Position numbers and translations under genes: made by a program. Below are positions 9,001 to 18,518 of a stretch of 64,000 bases of DNA, in pieces (positions within the stretch are counted from its first letter, which is position 1; every line of letters begins with the position of its first letter). This DNA comes from Pedobacter sp. KBS0701 (lineage in GTDB: Bacteria > Bacteroidota > Bacteroidia > Sphingobacteriales > Sphingobacteriaceae): assembly GCF_005938645.2 (NCBI RefSeq), contig NZ_CP042171.1, positions 868,001-932,000 on the forward strand, written 5' to 3'. The notes beneath the pieces are model-generated. The model saw only the letters and a program-made list of their open reading frames with translations. It ran no database searches and was not told where the DNA came from.

Positions 9001-10128
9001 GTTAAAGATTCAGGATGTGGCATCAGCGCAGAGTCACAGGATAAGATTTTCAATAGATTCTATCAGGAACATGCTAAAAACCGATCTTTTGGAGGTGGTT
9101 TTGGAATCGGACTTTATTTGGTTAAAAACTTTGTAGAGTTGCATGGCGGAAAGATAAACTGCCTGAGTGATGGGCATTCGGGTACAACATTTCATATTCA
9201 GATCTTAAAAGGTGATGCAAATATCAATTCTTCAATTGATACTGATCCTGAGCAAAGTCCCGGGTTTTTAAATGAAATTGATCAGCATGATTTGGGAATT
9301 ACCGCTACTGACAGCAAAGAATTGCAACTCATCGACTCGGTTTCAGAAGAGAGAAAAACCATTCTTATCATTGATGATAATGAAGAAATTGCCCATTATC
9401 TTCGCGAAATTTTTGCTAAACAATATCACATTCTGCAAGCTTGGAATGGCGAGAGCGGTTTATCTATTATTCGTGAGCTCCTGCCTGATGTAGTAATCAG
9501 TGATGTGATGATGGGTGGGATAGGAGGAATTGAACTTTGCCAGGTAGTAAAAGAAGACGAATCTATTCGCCACATCCCCATAGTGCTGCTCACAGCAAGT
9601 ACTTCAGAAGAGGTTAAATTAAAGGGAATCGAAAGTGGCGCCGATGACTTCATCAGTAAACCGTTTGATAAGGATCTGTTGATGGCCAGGATTGCCGGTA
9701 TCCTCAAAAGCAAGAACAGCCTGCAAAAATATTTCTATAGTGAAATTACGCTGAACCCGAACAGCCTAAAGATATCTGTGGAGTACAAAGACTTTTTAAA
9801 GAACTGTATAAATATTGTCGAAAAACATATTGACGATCCTGATTTTAATATCAAAATATTAGCAGAAGAATTAGGAATGTCCAGGGAGAATCTTTTCAAG
9901 AGGATCAAATCCATCTCCGGGCATTCATCCAGTAGCTTCATCCGTTTCATCCGTTTGCGAAAGGCTGCTGAAATTTTTATTACCACCGATAATACTATTA
10001 GGCAAACCATGTACATAGTTGGAATGAACGATATTAAATATTTTAGGGAACAATTTAAAAAAGTATTTATGATGAATCCTTCGGAATACATTAAAAAATA
10101 CAGAAAAATCTTTTCAAAAAACCTTTAG
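6061..10128 (+). CDS. Hybrid two-component system sensor/regulator (HTCS)
   Basis: 1355 residues combining sensor and output in one inner-membrane protein. In order: signal peptide (1-24); periplasmic sensor built from about a dozen Reg_prop beta-propeller repeats with motifs such as GFIWVGTQNGLCRFD (about 45-690); Y_Y_Y domain (about 695-775); transmembrane helix near 780-800; HisKA with phospho-acceptor H839 in SHEFRTPLTLI; HATPase with NLLSNAFKF and GGGFGIGLYLV; receiver near 1100-1215 with phospho-acceptor D1148; and an AraC-type DNA-binding domain to the end. HTCS proteins bind oligosaccharides in the periplasm and activate their PUL. It sits between the fucosidase-mutarotase pair and the two SusCD sets, and the shared AGTC element upstream of these genes is its best candidate target. 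All key residues appear intact. Confidence 0.97.
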   Translation: MMIVFRMFFSFCLITVNFQWVVAQSANDLATSKRWGAVKNYTIATGLPSKGTTATIKDRRGFIWVGTQNGLCRFDGFNFKVFSSKTGDRSSISNNYINALCEDHQGRIWVGTMEGLNLFDPLSETFQRFVHNDIKPGSLSNNKVWSVLCDRKGVVWIGTDDGFNQYLPNTNEFQIYRPDSSKKSAMVGKSVNAIIEDDRDNLWLGNWSGGLNRFEKKRKLFTNFPQDHTAAKKNPNDIWSLCYAPNGSIWVGTYWNGLFNFNPKSGKFSKIEHPGNNNNSILSIIAADKESLVIGVGNGFYFYNTSLNQWGKIAGIQNYISGDIYKDRDSILWINARNGLYKIDHQRYKFALKPLPYKGKTMNSMLIHKSVIWFGTDSGLFRLDKKSGRSRIFTKNQANSSLNSNNISKLYLDSEGMLWILTENGFDSYEERTDRFTHHYHHSSIGTLFNEDVFRDILEVDKGVYVLATDAGIKIYDRKKNQYQHFYNQPKNHLSINNNHTYNLSMAPDGKIWIGTYGGGINIFDRKVGKFQAITTQNGLSSNVINEIFTDSKKNIWICTPDGLNKYDSSSRRLYIYSQKDGFSSNIFKDITEDNEGTMWLITENGISSLAPFTNQVRNFDEADGFLVNSILERDGSSIMIAGSKGYMSFDPRQVKLNQNGLKVYITDFMLFNKSVLPSTTGPLKENINAAKEIVLEHDQSVFSVDFVALNYADPSKIEYAYRLVGFDKKWNEVGTQRKATYTNLNPGTYRFEVKASNSDRIWNREATTLIIRIRSPWYFTWWAYLLYASLTLLVTCLYISYRRKQEKLKYEIKIAQMESEKEKELNEKRSAFFTNISHEFRTPLTLIINPVKDLLHQDSRYLDTRSMNIVYRNAKRLLSLVDQLLRYSKADAQGDILKISKLNIVDLVKEVFLCFDHQAKSNNINYGFHTSSEVIQIYADREKLEIVIFNLLSNAFKFTPEGGRIALDIKENDADVSIEVKDSGCGISAESQDKIFNRFYQEHAKNRSFGGGFGIGLYLVKNFVELHGGKINCLSDGHSGTTFHIQILKGDANINSSIDTDPEQSPGFLNEIDQHDLGITATDSKELQLIDSVSEERKTILIIDDNEEIAHYLREIFAKQYHILQAWNGESGLSIIRELLPDVVISDVMMGGIGGIELCQVVKEDESIRHIPIVLLTASTSEEVKLKGIESGADDFISKPFDKDLLMARIAGILKSKNSLQKYFYSEITLNPNSLKISVEYKDFLKNCINIVEKHIDDPDFNIKILAEELGMSRENLFKRIKSISGHSSSSFIRFIRLRKAAEIFITTDNTIRQTMYIVGMNDIKYFREQFKKVFMMNPSEYIKKYRKIFSKNL

Positions 10129-10518
10129 GTTAATCATGATCTCAAGCACAGGAAACCATAGTGTAGGTTTACTTATTGTAGCTTTCTCTGGATTTTATCC
10201 TTTTGTATAAAATGATAAGGCTGATCAAATAGTGTGCATATTGCCTTTCTTTTAGCACGTCAAAGGATCAATAACCCCTTTTGCCCCTCCAATTTTACCT
10301 GTTACCCCCCCATTCATGGTTTGAAATTGGCCGACTTTAGTAATTAATTATAAATGCTGGTCATTTGGATTTTGCGGTCTGTTTGATTCTGATATCCCCG
10401 CTTGGTAAACAATGGTCTGATTATCCTTTCTGATAAAGGTACTCCGGAGACAAACACAAGGAAAGGCATGTCATTACAAGACCGCTTATCAAATTATCAA
10501 TAACAGATTAAAGGCAAT
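10129..10518. other. Intergenic, 390 bp
   Basis: AT-rich with a C-rich patch near 10275-10315 (several CCCC runs). No supported ORF, no AGTC element and no clear terminator. It presumably contains the promoter of the AraC gene, but no good TAnnTTTG box was found. Confidence 0.4.
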
Positions 10519-11412
10519 ATGACAATGAATAAACGGCTCATCAGGCATTCTTTCCAGTTGCTGAACGTCGATTATGTGAAGCTTGGAAGCAAATGGAACT
10601 TTAAAAATGTAATCAGCCCTTATTATAGGTTGTACTATATTGATGAAGGTGAAGGTATGATATCAGGTCCAAACGGGTCAATTAATTTAAGCCCTGGTTA
10701 TCTCTACCTCATTCCCAGCTTTACACTTTGCAACCTCTATTGTGAATGTTTTTTAAGTCAGTATTTCGTTCAGTTTTTTGAAGATTCTGCAGATGGGATA
10801 TCGTTGTTTTCCAATTGCATGGAAAGTTTGCAGGTTGAAGCAAATGCTAATGATATCGCCAATTTTAAGAGACTGATCTCTATTAATCCAGGGAGGGGCA
10901 TCAACCGGTCCAATGATCCAATGGTGTATGAAAAAGATATTTATTACAAAGAATACACCGAATTGAATAATCTTCAGAATATTGCTGTACAATACGAAAC
11001 ACAGGGGATTCTTTTACAGCTGATCTCCAGATTCTTAAAACCGGAAATATTTCATAAAGACAAAATTGTTGTCAAACCTTCAGTAGTAATGGATACTATC
11101 GGTTATATACAGATTAATCTTCGGGAACCACTTAAAGTAAGTCATCTGGCTGATAGGGCAAATTTAAATACAGATTATTTTTCAAGGCTCTTTCACCGTT
11201 ACACAGGTCAAAGCCCGGTAAACTATATCCTGCAAAAAAGAATAGAACGGGCCCAGTATCTTATTATTACTACTAAAAAGCAGCAGGAGGAAATTGCCGA
11301 ACTGACTGGATTTGAAAATGTCCATTATTTCTCCAGGGTTTTTAAGAAACTTACCGGCTTAACGCCGGGGGCTTACAGAGCCCAAAATAAGATAATGAAT
11401 TTTATTGATTAA
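10519..11412 (+). CDS. AraC family transcriptional regulator
   Basis: 297 residues. The N-terminal half (1-170) is a cupin-like ligand-binding region with ISGPNGSINLSPGYLYLIPS. The C-terminal 100 residues form a two-HTH AraC domain: ADRANLNTDYFSRLFHRYTG is the first helix-turn-helix region and IAELTGFENVHYFSRVFKKL the second. A second in-frame ATG lies two codons downstream. It lies between the HTCS and susC1, so it may add a second layer of control over the SusCD operon, with repression or co-activation equally possible. No effector can be inferred. Confidence 0.9.
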   Translation: MTMNKRLIRHSFQLLNVDYVKLGSKWNFKNVISPYYRLYYIDEGEGMISGPNGSINLSPGYLYLIPSFTLCNLYCECFLSQYFVQFFEDSADGISLFSNCMESLQVEANANDIANFKRLISINPGRGINRSNDPMVYEKDIYYKEYTELNNLQNIAVQYETQGILLQLISRFLKPEIFHKDKIVVKPSVVMDTIGYIQINLREPLKVSHLADRANLNTDYFSRLFHRYTGQSPVNYILQKRIERAQYLIITTKKQQEEIAELTGFENVHYFSRVFKKLTGLTPGAYRAQNKIMNFID

Positions 11413-11481
11413 TATCTTGGGATAAAGGCACATAATGTTCTGTAAAGCATGATGTCAAAATAAAGATGATTTATATTGAAA

Positions 11482-11507
11482 AGTCGGAAAAGTATAAAAA
11501 GAAGTCT
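11482..11507 (+). promoter_or_regulatory. Putative PUL operator, copy B, upstream of susC1
   Basis: AGTC half-sites begin at 11482 and 11503, again 21 bp apart, with AGTCGGAAAAGTATAAAAA between and TTTATAATAAA after the second. Copy C is nearly the same over this whole span, and copy A matches at the half-sites and the central TATAAAA. See the entry at 3351 for the proposed regulator. Confidence 0.65.
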
Positions 11508-11540
11508 GTTTATAATAAATCATGTCATCGGTTTTGATTT

Positions 11541-11548
11541 TATATTTG
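11541..11548 (+). promoter_or_regulatory. -7 promoter box (TATATTTG) of the susC1 operon
   Basis: TATATTTG matches TAnnTTTG and lies 37 bp after the second half-site G, the same distance as at susC2. It implies a transcript start near 11555 and an unusually long leader before susC1. Confidence 0.6.
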
Positions 11549-12157
11549 GTTACATTCTTTAGTCGACTTTTAAAGTATGTATAACCAGATATTTAAGGGA
11601 AACAGTATTTCCGGTAAAATAAAATTTTTTGAATACCCATGGCAATATTGCTTAATATGATATACATCATGTTGTAGCTTGATGGGTATAAAAATACTAA
11701 CGAAAACAAAATTATGAGAAAACTATACTAGCTCTATCTGCTACCTGAAGTAGCCCATTACAACTGTTTGCTTTTCCTTATTTCAGCCCTGTACAATCTC
11801 TGGGTAATGGAATTGCCTTGACTTTATTTTCATAATTAAAGGCTAAAAATGAAAACAGATCATAATTCACTGAATGTTTGGTACAGGAAATTGCTGCTTA
11901 CAGATGGAAGAGATATGTTTCAGTCCGTTCAGATTCGAAAAAAAACTGTACGGTACCTGATGTATCAAAAAAAGAGTTGATAATGACTAAAAGATCAATA
12001 TGGAGATTAGGCTTATTCCGTGTTGTCCATTACTCATTAGACCTTAAGAAAGGAGTATTATAGCTTAACTGAATATTCCTAATAGTGGGCCATCATGATG
12101 ATGCTATTGGAGTATTCCAACTATTGTAACTAACCAATTAACCAAATAATAAACTAA
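11549..12157 (+). other. Long 5' leader of susC1, about 600 nt
   Basis: The first 50 nt resemble the susC2 leader: ATTCTTT, then TTAAAG and ATGTATAACCA followed by a TATTTAA-type block. The rest holds only a 61-codon open frame at 11878-12063 with no recognisable protein character. CTAACCAA at 12130-12137 precedes the susC1 start. A regulatory role for the leader is possible but unproven. Confidence 0.45.
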
Positions 12158-15100
12158 ATGAATGTGAATACTTTACTTAAGTATGTTGCTATGAAGCGAC
12201 GGACAGACTCTTTTTTAGATTCAAAGAACAGAGCAGGAATCAATCTGTGTTACATCCCTTTTCTAATTTTAGGATTTTGCATACCACAGAGTTCCTTCTC
12301 TAAGGCGACAGTTTACAGCCCCTTATCCCGTATTCATCCTTTTCGGGATGAAATTGTGGTTAAAGGAACCGTTAGAGATGCCCAGGGGCCACTGCCAGGT
12401 GCGACGGTTACGCTAAAGTTCGCCAAAATCGGTGTACAGGTAGATAACGACGGAAAATATAGCCTTAAGGTCCCTGCCAATGGTACCCTGGTCTTTAGTA
12501 TGGTTGGTTATAAGACCAAAGAAATAGAAATAAAAGGGGAAAGCAGTATCAATGTAGTACTGGAGTCGCTGAATGATCTGGATGAGGTAGCCGTAGTTGC
12601 ATTTGGTACGCAAAAGAAATCAAGCATGATCAGTGCAATTACCACCATTAACCCAAAAGACCTAAAGGTTCCATCCAGCAACCTGACCACTGCCTTAGCA
12701 GGTAAACTGGCAGGTGTGATCGCATATCAGCGAAGTGGAGAGCCTGGACAGGACAATGCATCTTTCTTTATCAGGGGCGTGACCACTTTTGGGTATAAAA
12801 AAGATCCGCTGATATTAATAGATGGAATTGAGGTTACCTCTACAGATCTGGCCAGAATGCAACCAGATGATATAGCCAGTTTTTCCATCATGAAAGATGC
12901 TACAGCCACTTCGCTTTATGGAGCGAGAGGAGCAAATGGTGTAATCCTGATTGTTACCAAGACAGGTGAGGAAGGAAAAGCAAAAATACAGGTCCGGTTT
13001 GAAAATTCAACATCGGAAAATACCAGAAACCTGGATTTTGCAGATCCTGTTACCTATATGAAACTGGCGAACGAAGCGGTTATTACCCGTAATCCATTGG
13101 GCATACTACCATACGCTCAAAACAAAATCGATCAGACCGCATTGGGTGCTAATCCCAATATATACCCTGCAAATGACTGGCGGAAAATGTTGTTGAAGGA
13201 CAGAACCAATAATCAGCGTATGAATTTTAGCACCAATGGTGGTGGCAAAATCGCTCGTTATTATATAGCAGGAACCTATAATAATGACAATGGTCTCCTT
13301 AAAGTTGATGAGCGTAATAACTTTAACAGTAATATCAGTCTCAAATCTTATCAGTTACGATCGAACATCAATATCAACATGACCAAAACTACCGAGGTCA
13401 TTGTCCGTTTGGCAGGAAGTTTTGACGATTATACAGGGCCGATAGATGGCGGAAGCGGGTTGTATACGAAAATTATGAGAAGTAATCCTGTTTTATTTCC
13501 GGCTTATTATCCGGCAAATCAAATGCCTAAAACAAATCATATCCTGTTTGGTAATTCCGGTAGCGGGCTGCTGATCAATCCCTATGCAGACCTGGTTAAA
13601 GGTTACCGAGACTACTCAAGATCGCTGATGAATGCACAGTTTGAGGTGAAACAGGATCTTGCATTTATCACTCAGGGCCTTTCGGCAAGGGGGATGTTCA
13701 ATACATCACGTTATTCTTATTTTGATGTCAGCCGAAACTACAACCCGTTTTATTATACAGCTAGCGGATACAATAGTTTGCGGGATACATACGGTTTGAC
13801 GTTGTTGAACGAGGGGACGGCAACTGAGTACCTGAATTATAGTGAGGGTGCGAAAGATATCAATACTACGACCTATATGGAGGCTGCAGTGAATTACGTA
13901 AAGCAGATTTCAAAAGTTAATGATATAACTGCTTTGCTGGTTTACCAAAGAAGACAACAGCTTTTTGCAAACAGTGGTACCTTACAAAAATCTTTGCCTT
14001 ACCGCAATCAGGGAGTATCCGGACGTTTTACCTACGGTTATGACAACCGTTACCTGGCTGAACTAAGCTTTGGATATAATGGATCTGAGCGTTTTTTCAA
14101 AACCGAAAGATATGGGTTTTTTCCAGCGCTAGGGCTTGGATGGCAGGTATCCAATGAAAAGTTCTGGAAACCGATAAGTACTGTTATCAGTAAATTAAGA
14201 TTGAAAGCAACCTATGGAATAGTTGGAAATGATGCTATCGGATCGCCGGAAGACCGTTTCTTTTATCTCTCGGAAGTTAATTTATCTGATGGAGGTAAAG
14301 GGGCTAGTTTTGGCGAGCAGTTTGGCTATTTCAGACCAGGCATAACCGTCAACCGTTATGATAATGCTTTTATCACATGGGAAAGAGCAAAGAAATTCAA
14401 TTTTGGCACTGAGTTAACCTTATTTAACGATTTCAATTTACAGGTTGATCTTTTCTCCGAAACCAGAGATAACATTCTGATGGAGCGTGCTGCTATTCCC
14501 AGTACTATGGGGCTTGCTGCTTCCATCAAAGCAAATACTGGTAAGGCAAAAGCAAATGGGGTGGATGTTTCTGCCGATTATAGCAAAAACTTTAATTCTT
14601 CTTTATGGCTCCGTCTGCACGGAAACTTTACCTATGCACACAGTGAGTTTTTACAATTTGAGGAGCCTCAATACAAAGAGAGCTATCTTTCCCGGATCGG
14701 GCAATCGCTTAACCAGACTTATGGCTTAATTGCAGAGCGGTTATTTATTGATCAGTATGATGTGGCCAATTCTCCAAAACAAACCTTTGGAGAATACGCT
14801 GCGGGCGATATCAAGTACAGGGATGTAAACGGTGATGGCCAGATTACAGACCTTGACAGAGTGCCTATTGGCCTACCTACTGTTCCGGAGATCATTTATG
14901 GATTTGGTTTCTCTACAGGATATAAAAACTTTGATCTATCGGTTTTTTTCCAGGGGTCTGCCCGTTCATCATTCTGGATCGATACCAGAGCCACAGCTCC
15001 ATTTGTGCCTTATAATTACCCAGGGGAATCATTGGGCGGTACACAAAATGCATTGATCAAGGCTTATGCCGACGATCATTGGTCTGAAGACAACCAGAAC

Positions 15101-15394
15101 CTCTATGCACTTTGGCCTCGTTTGAGCGACAGTCAGAACAATAATAATGTGCAGACCAACACCTGGTTTATGCGCAATGGTTCATTTTTACGGTTGAAAT
15201 CTGCTGAAGTGGGTTATTCCATTCCTAAGAAAATAATCAATAGGGTTAAATTAAGCAATGCACGGTTTTACGTGAGCGGGACTAATTTGCTGAGCTTTAG
15301 TGGATTTAAGTTATGGGATATTGAAATGGGGGGCAACGGTTTAGGTTACCCGGTACAGAGAGTTTACAATGTGGGTATACAAATAGGATTTTAA
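12158..15394 (+). CDS. SusC-type TonB-dependent outer-membrane transporter (SusC1)
   Basis: 1078 residues, normal SusC length. The N-terminus is longer than usual, with the hydrophobic segment at about 30-45. A carboxypeptidase-D-like regulatory domain spans about 67-145 (VVKGTVRDAQGPLPGATVTL to INVVLE). The TonB-box and plug region follows (DEVAVVAFGTQKK, then SLYGARGANGVILIVTK, the signature of SusC/RagA proteins), and a 22-strand barrel ends in RVYNVGIQIGF with terminal Phe. It imports oligosaccharides captured by SusD1, encoded 2 bp downstream. A second in-frame ATG lies 11 codons in; the first was chosen because it directly follows the CTAACCAA/A-rich context seen at other PUL starts. 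Confidence 0.96.
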   Translation: MNVNTLLKYVAMKRRTDSFLDSKNRAGINLCYIPFLILGFCIPQSSFSKATVYSPLSRIHPFRDEIVVKGTVRDAQGPLPGATVTLKFAKIGVQVDNDGKYSLKVPANGTLVFSMVGYKTKEIEIKGESSINVVLESLNDLDEVAVVAFGTQKKSSMISAITTINPKDLKVPSSNLTTALAGKLAGVIAYQRSGEPGQDNASFFIRGVTTFGYKKDPLILIDGIEVTSTDLARMQPDDIASFSIMKDATATSLYGARGANGVILIVTKTGEEGKAKIQVRFENSTSENTRNLDFADPVTYMKLANEAVITRNPLGILPYAQNKIDQTALGANPNIYPANDWRKMLLKDRTNNQRMNFSTNGGGKIARYYIAGTYNNDNGLLKVDERNNFNSNISLKSYQLRSNININMTKTTEVIVRLAGSFDDYTGPIDGGSGLYTKIMRSNPVLFPAYYPANQMPKTNHILFGNSGSGLLINPYADLVKGYRDYSRSLMNAQFEVKQDLAFITQGLSARGMFNTSRYSYFDVSRNYNPFYYTASGYNSLRDTYGLTLLNEGTATEYLNYSEGAKDINTTTYMEAAVNYVKQISKVNDITALLVYQRRQQLFANSGTLQKSLPYRNQGVSGRFTYGYDNRYLAELSFGYNGSERFFKTERYGFFPALGLGWQVSNEKFWKPISTVISKLRLKATYGIVGNDAIGSPEDRFFYLSEVNLSDGGKGASFGEQFGYFRPGITVNRYDNAFITWERAKKFNFGTELTLFNDFNLQVDLFSETRDNILMERAAIPSTMGLAASIKANTGKAKANGVDVSADYSKNFNSSLWLRLHGNFTYAHSEFLQFEEPQYKESYLSRIGQSLNQTYGLIAERLFIDQYDVANSPKQTFGEYAAGDIKYRDVNGDGQITDLDRVPIGLPTVPEIIYGFGFSTGYKNFDLSVFFQGSARSSFWIDTRATAPFVPYNYPGESLGGTQNALIKAYADDHWSEDNQNLYALWPRLSDSQNNNNVQTNTWFMRNGSFLRLKSAEVGYSIPKKIINRVKLSNARFYVSGTNLLSFSGFKLWDIEMGGNGLGYPVQRVYNVGIQIGF

Positions 15395-15396
15395 TT

Positions 15397-17292
15397 ATGA
15401 AAAAGACAAGCATATTTTTAGCAGCAGTTATCTTAGCGCTTATAACCTCCTGCAAAAAAGATTACCTGGATATTGTTCCGGATAATATCGCAACAATAGA
15501 AAATGCATTTACCAATCGGAATGAAGCAGAAAAGTATCTGTTTACCTGTTACTCTTACCTGCCCCAGGAAAGCAATATCTCCCAAAATCCGGCAATGCTG
15601 GCCAGTGATGAATTTTGGACATATTGGCCAATTACGTCTTTAAGTCGGCTTCCATCTTACCCTCAGCAGATTGTAAGGGGAAATCAGTCGCTTACATCCC
15701 CTTTGCTCAATTATTGGGATGGGGAGCAGGATGGTAAAGCCATATACAAAGCTTTGCGAGACTGCAATATTTTTCTCGACAATGTAGATAAAGTGCCTGA
15801 TCTGGATCCGTCACAAAAAACAATATGGACAGGCGAGGTTCAGTTTTTGAAAGCTTACTATCATTTTTACCTGTTGAGGATGTATGGGCCGATTCCGATC
15901 ATTGATAAAAATCTACCCATTACGGCAACGACCGAAGAGGTAAGGGTAAAGCGTGAGCCGGTAGATAAAGTAGTCGACTATATCGCAAATTTAATGGATA
16001 CTGCTGCAACCAAATTGCCCATTACCATTCAAAACCGCTCTTCTGAACTGGGACACATTACCCGTCCGATTGCGATATCCATCAAAGCAAGGGTGCTGGC
16101 ATTGGCTGCAAGTCCACAGTTTAACGGAAATTCAGATTATAACGGATTAAAGAATGCAGACGGAACAGCTTTGGTAAATAGCCTTTACAGCGTTGAGAAA
16201 TGGAAAAAAGCTGCAGATGCCTGTAAACAAGCTATTGACCTTTGCGATAGGGCAGGAATCCGTTTATATAAATTTAATTCCGCTGTAACCAATATATCTG
16301 ATAGGCTCAAATTGGAGATGGACGTTAGAAATAGTGTCTGCGAGCCATGGAACCAGGAATTGATCTGGGGTTTTACAAATGGTATAGGCTCAGGAATACA
16401 ACTTCAGTCTATACCCAGGCTTGATGTCGCAAGATCTGGCAATGAGAGTTTATTGGGGCAACTGGCACCAACAATACGCATAGCTGAATTATTTTATACC
16501 AGAAATGGAGTGCCAATCAACGAAGATAAAAGTTGGGACTTTTCTAACAGGTACAATCTAAAGACCGCTTCTTCCTCAGACGAGGATTATTTACAGAATG
16601 GCTATACCACTGCCGCATTACACTTCGATAGAGAACCCCGCTTTTATGCAGATTTGGGCTTCGACGGCTCTGTGTGGTATATGCAGAATAAAACCTGGCC
16701 GGTGCAGGCAAAATCAGGTCAGGGGCAATCAAGGCGTGCCGCATTTGGCTACTCCATTACAGGTTACTTTACCAAAAAGCTGGTTAACTGGAAGTTTGTG
16801 ATACAGGATGGTCAGAGTTATACTCAGGAAGAATATCCATGGCCTTTGATGCGTTTAGCCGATCTGTATCTGCTGTATGCTGAAGCGTTGAATGAAGCAA
16901 ACGGCCCTTCAGAATCGGTTTATCAATACCTTAACCTGGTTAGAGAAAGAGCTGGTCTGCAAACCGTTCAGGTTTCCTGGGATACTTATTCTATTAATCC
17001 AGGTAAATATAAAGATCAGGCGGGCCTGAGACAGATTATTCATCAGGAACGTGGAATTGAAATGGCATTCGAAGGCAGCAGGTTCTGGGATTTAAGACGT
17101 TGGAAAGAAGCTTCAGCAACATTAAATGCCCCGGTTTATGGCTGGGACATTGAACAAACTGATGCTACTGGTTATTACAGACCAAAATTGCTTTTCAATC
17201 AAAAATTTGTTGCACCCCGTGATTATCTGTGGCCGATTAAAGAGTACAATACAATTGTTAATCCAAATCTTGTTCAAAACCCAGGATGGTAA
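15397..17292 (+). CDS. SusD-like glycan-binding lipoprotein (SusD1)
   Basis: 631 residues. The lipobox is LITSC with C19 as the lipidated residue, followed by KKDYLD, an export signal typical of Bacteroidota surface lipoproteins. TPR-like SusD helices are visible at QFLKAYYHFYLLRMYGPIPI, and the C-terminal RagB/SusD region has QERGIEMAFEGSRFWDLRRW. It forms the lid of the SusC1 transporter and binds the glycan at the surface. The start codon is 2 bp after the susC1 stop, so the pair is translationally coupled. Two further surface lipoprotein genes follow in the same operon. Confidence 0.95.
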   Translation: MKKTSIFLAAVILALITSCKKDYLDIVPDNIATIENAFTNRNEAEKYLFTCYSYLPQESNISQNPAMLASDEFWTYWPITSLSRLPSYPQQIVRGNQSLTSPLLNYWDGEQDGKAIYKALRDCNIFLDNVDKVPDLDPSQKTIWTGEVQFLKAYYHFYLLRMYGPIPIIDKNLPITATTEEVRVKREPVDKVVDYIANLMDTAATKLPITIQNRSSELGHITRPIAISIKARVLALAASPQFNGNSDYNGLKNADGTALVNSLYSVEKWKKAADACKQAIDLCDRAGIRLYKFNSAVTNISDRLKLEMDVRNSVCEPWNQELIWGFTNGIGSGIQLQSIPRLDVARSGNESLLGQLAPTIRIAELFYTRNGVPINEDKSWDFSNRYNLKTASSSDEDYLQNGYTTAALHFDREPRFYADLGFDGSVWYMQNKTWPVQAKSGQGQSRRAAFGYSITGYFTKKLVNWKFVIQDGQSYTQEEYPWPLMRLADLYLLYAEALNEANGPSESVYQYLNLVRERAGLQTVQVSWDTYSINPGKYKDQAGLRQIIHQERGIEMAFEGSRFWDLRRWKEASATLNAPVYGWDIEQTDATGYYRPKLLFNQKFVAPRDYLWPIKEYNTIVNPNLVQNPGW

Positions 17293-17316
17293 TTAATTAA
17301 ATAAAAGTTTAATATT

Positions 17317-18495
17317 ATGAAAAAAAGTAAATGGTTTGTACTGCTTGCGCTGTTCTGCGTAACAATACTTGGCTGCAAAGAAGATATCCTGGCACCTTTG
17401 GAAAAAGATTCAGTAGCACCACAGCCGATTTCAAATCCGGTTTCAGAACGCATGGCCGGAGCGGTCAAGGTTTCATATAACCTTCCCTCTGATGCGGATC
17501 TGATGTACGTGATGGCTGAATACACAAATAAATACGGTAAAGTGATCAGTGTAAAAGCATCTTCATATACCAACTCGTTAACTGTTGATGGCTTTGCTGA
17601 TACCGCATCCTACAATCTTAATTTGTATGCCATTGATAAATCTGAAAATAAGTCCGCACCTGTAACTATAAAAGTAAAAGCACTGGAACCACCCATTTTT
17701 GCGATTAGGAGAAGCCTGGTTTTGGTTACCGATTTCGGAGGGATCAATATAAGCTTTGCCAATCCTACGGAGGCCAATATTGCAGTTGTGGTAACCTATA
17801 AAGATTCTTTGGGCAATTTTGCAACCAAAGAAACGATCTATACCAAATCTAAAAGCGGCATTTTTTCGTCCAGGGGATTTCCTTCTAAAGAAACAATTTT
17901 CGGTGTTTACATCAGAGACAGGTGGGACAACCGCACCGATACGGCGAAGGCTACCCTAACGCCGATTTTTGAAAAAGAATTGGATAAAAGTAAATTTAAA
18001 GTACTTACTCTGCCAACTGATGCACCTGTAGGTTGGGGTTTACCCATTAACAATTTATGGGATAAAGTAATATCCGCCGAGGGCAATATGTGGCATACAA
18101 CTGATGTTGGCATGCCCCTTCATGTAACATTTGATCTTGGCGTGACTGCAAAAATCAGTCGTTTTACGCTTTGGCAAAGACAAGGGGTATGGATTTATAA
18201 CCATGGAAATCCCAAGCGATATGAAATATGGGGATCTAATAATCCGGCAAGTGATGGCAGTTATACCAATTGGACCAGACTGGCATCATGTGTCTCCGTT
18301 AAACCTTCTGCCCAACCACTTGGCTCCAATTCCAATGAGGACGTTGAGGCTGCTGCACGTGGTGAGGAAAACAATGTTCCTTTGAATGCCGCTCCCGTAA
18401 GATATATCCGCATCAGGGTATTGGAAACATGGGCAGGACCGGGGGGACAGGCCGCACACGTTTCAGAAATGACTTTTTATGGAAACGACAAATGA
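17317..18495 (+). CDS. Surface lipoprotein with DUF4959-DUF5126-DUF5000 type architecture
   Basis: 392 residues with lipobox TILGC (C20) followed by KED. The first 110 residues after the lipobox read as a fibronectin-like domain (SVAPQPISNPVSERMAGAVK) that fits DUF4959. A second beta-sandwich at about 125-215 fits DUF5126. The C-terminal 165 residues contain VTFDLGVTAKISRFTLWQRQ and RYIRIRVLETW, the pattern of a discoidin/F5-8-type-C carbohydrate-binding fold (DUF5000). Such proteins sit at the SusE/F position of PUL operons and bind glycan outside the cell. It lies 24 bp downstream of SusD1. The exact ligand is unknown. Confidence 0.85.
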   Translation: MKKSKWFVLLALFCVTILGCKEDILAPLEKDSVAPQPISNPVSERMAGAVKVSYNLPSDADLMYVMAEYTNKYGKVISVKASSYTNSLTVDGFADTASYNLNLYAIDKSENKSAPVTIKVKALEPPIFAIRRSLVLVTDFGGINISFANPTEANIAVVVTYKDSLGNFATKETIYTKSKSGIFSSRGFPSKETIFGVYIRDRWDNRTDTAKATLTPIFEKELDKSKFKVLTLPTDAPVGWGLPINNLWDKVISAEGNMWHTTDVGMPLHVTFDLGVTAKISRFTLWQRQGVWIYNHGNPKRYEIWGSNNPASDGSYTNWTRLASCVSVKPSAQPLGSNSNEDVEAAARGEENNVPLNAAPVRYIRIRVLETWAGPGGQAAHVSEMTFYGNDK

Positions 18496-18518
18496 TCTTT
18501 ATTAAATATTATAACGAT

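Noticed and set aside
9735..10091. 118-codon minus-strand frame inside the HTCS gene
   Set aside because: It lies wholly opposite the conserved AraC-type domain of the HTCS and shows only shadow composition.
11878..12063. 61-codon frame in the susC1 leader
   Set aside because: No protein-like pattern, no start signal, and it lies in a leader region that is better explained as untranslated.
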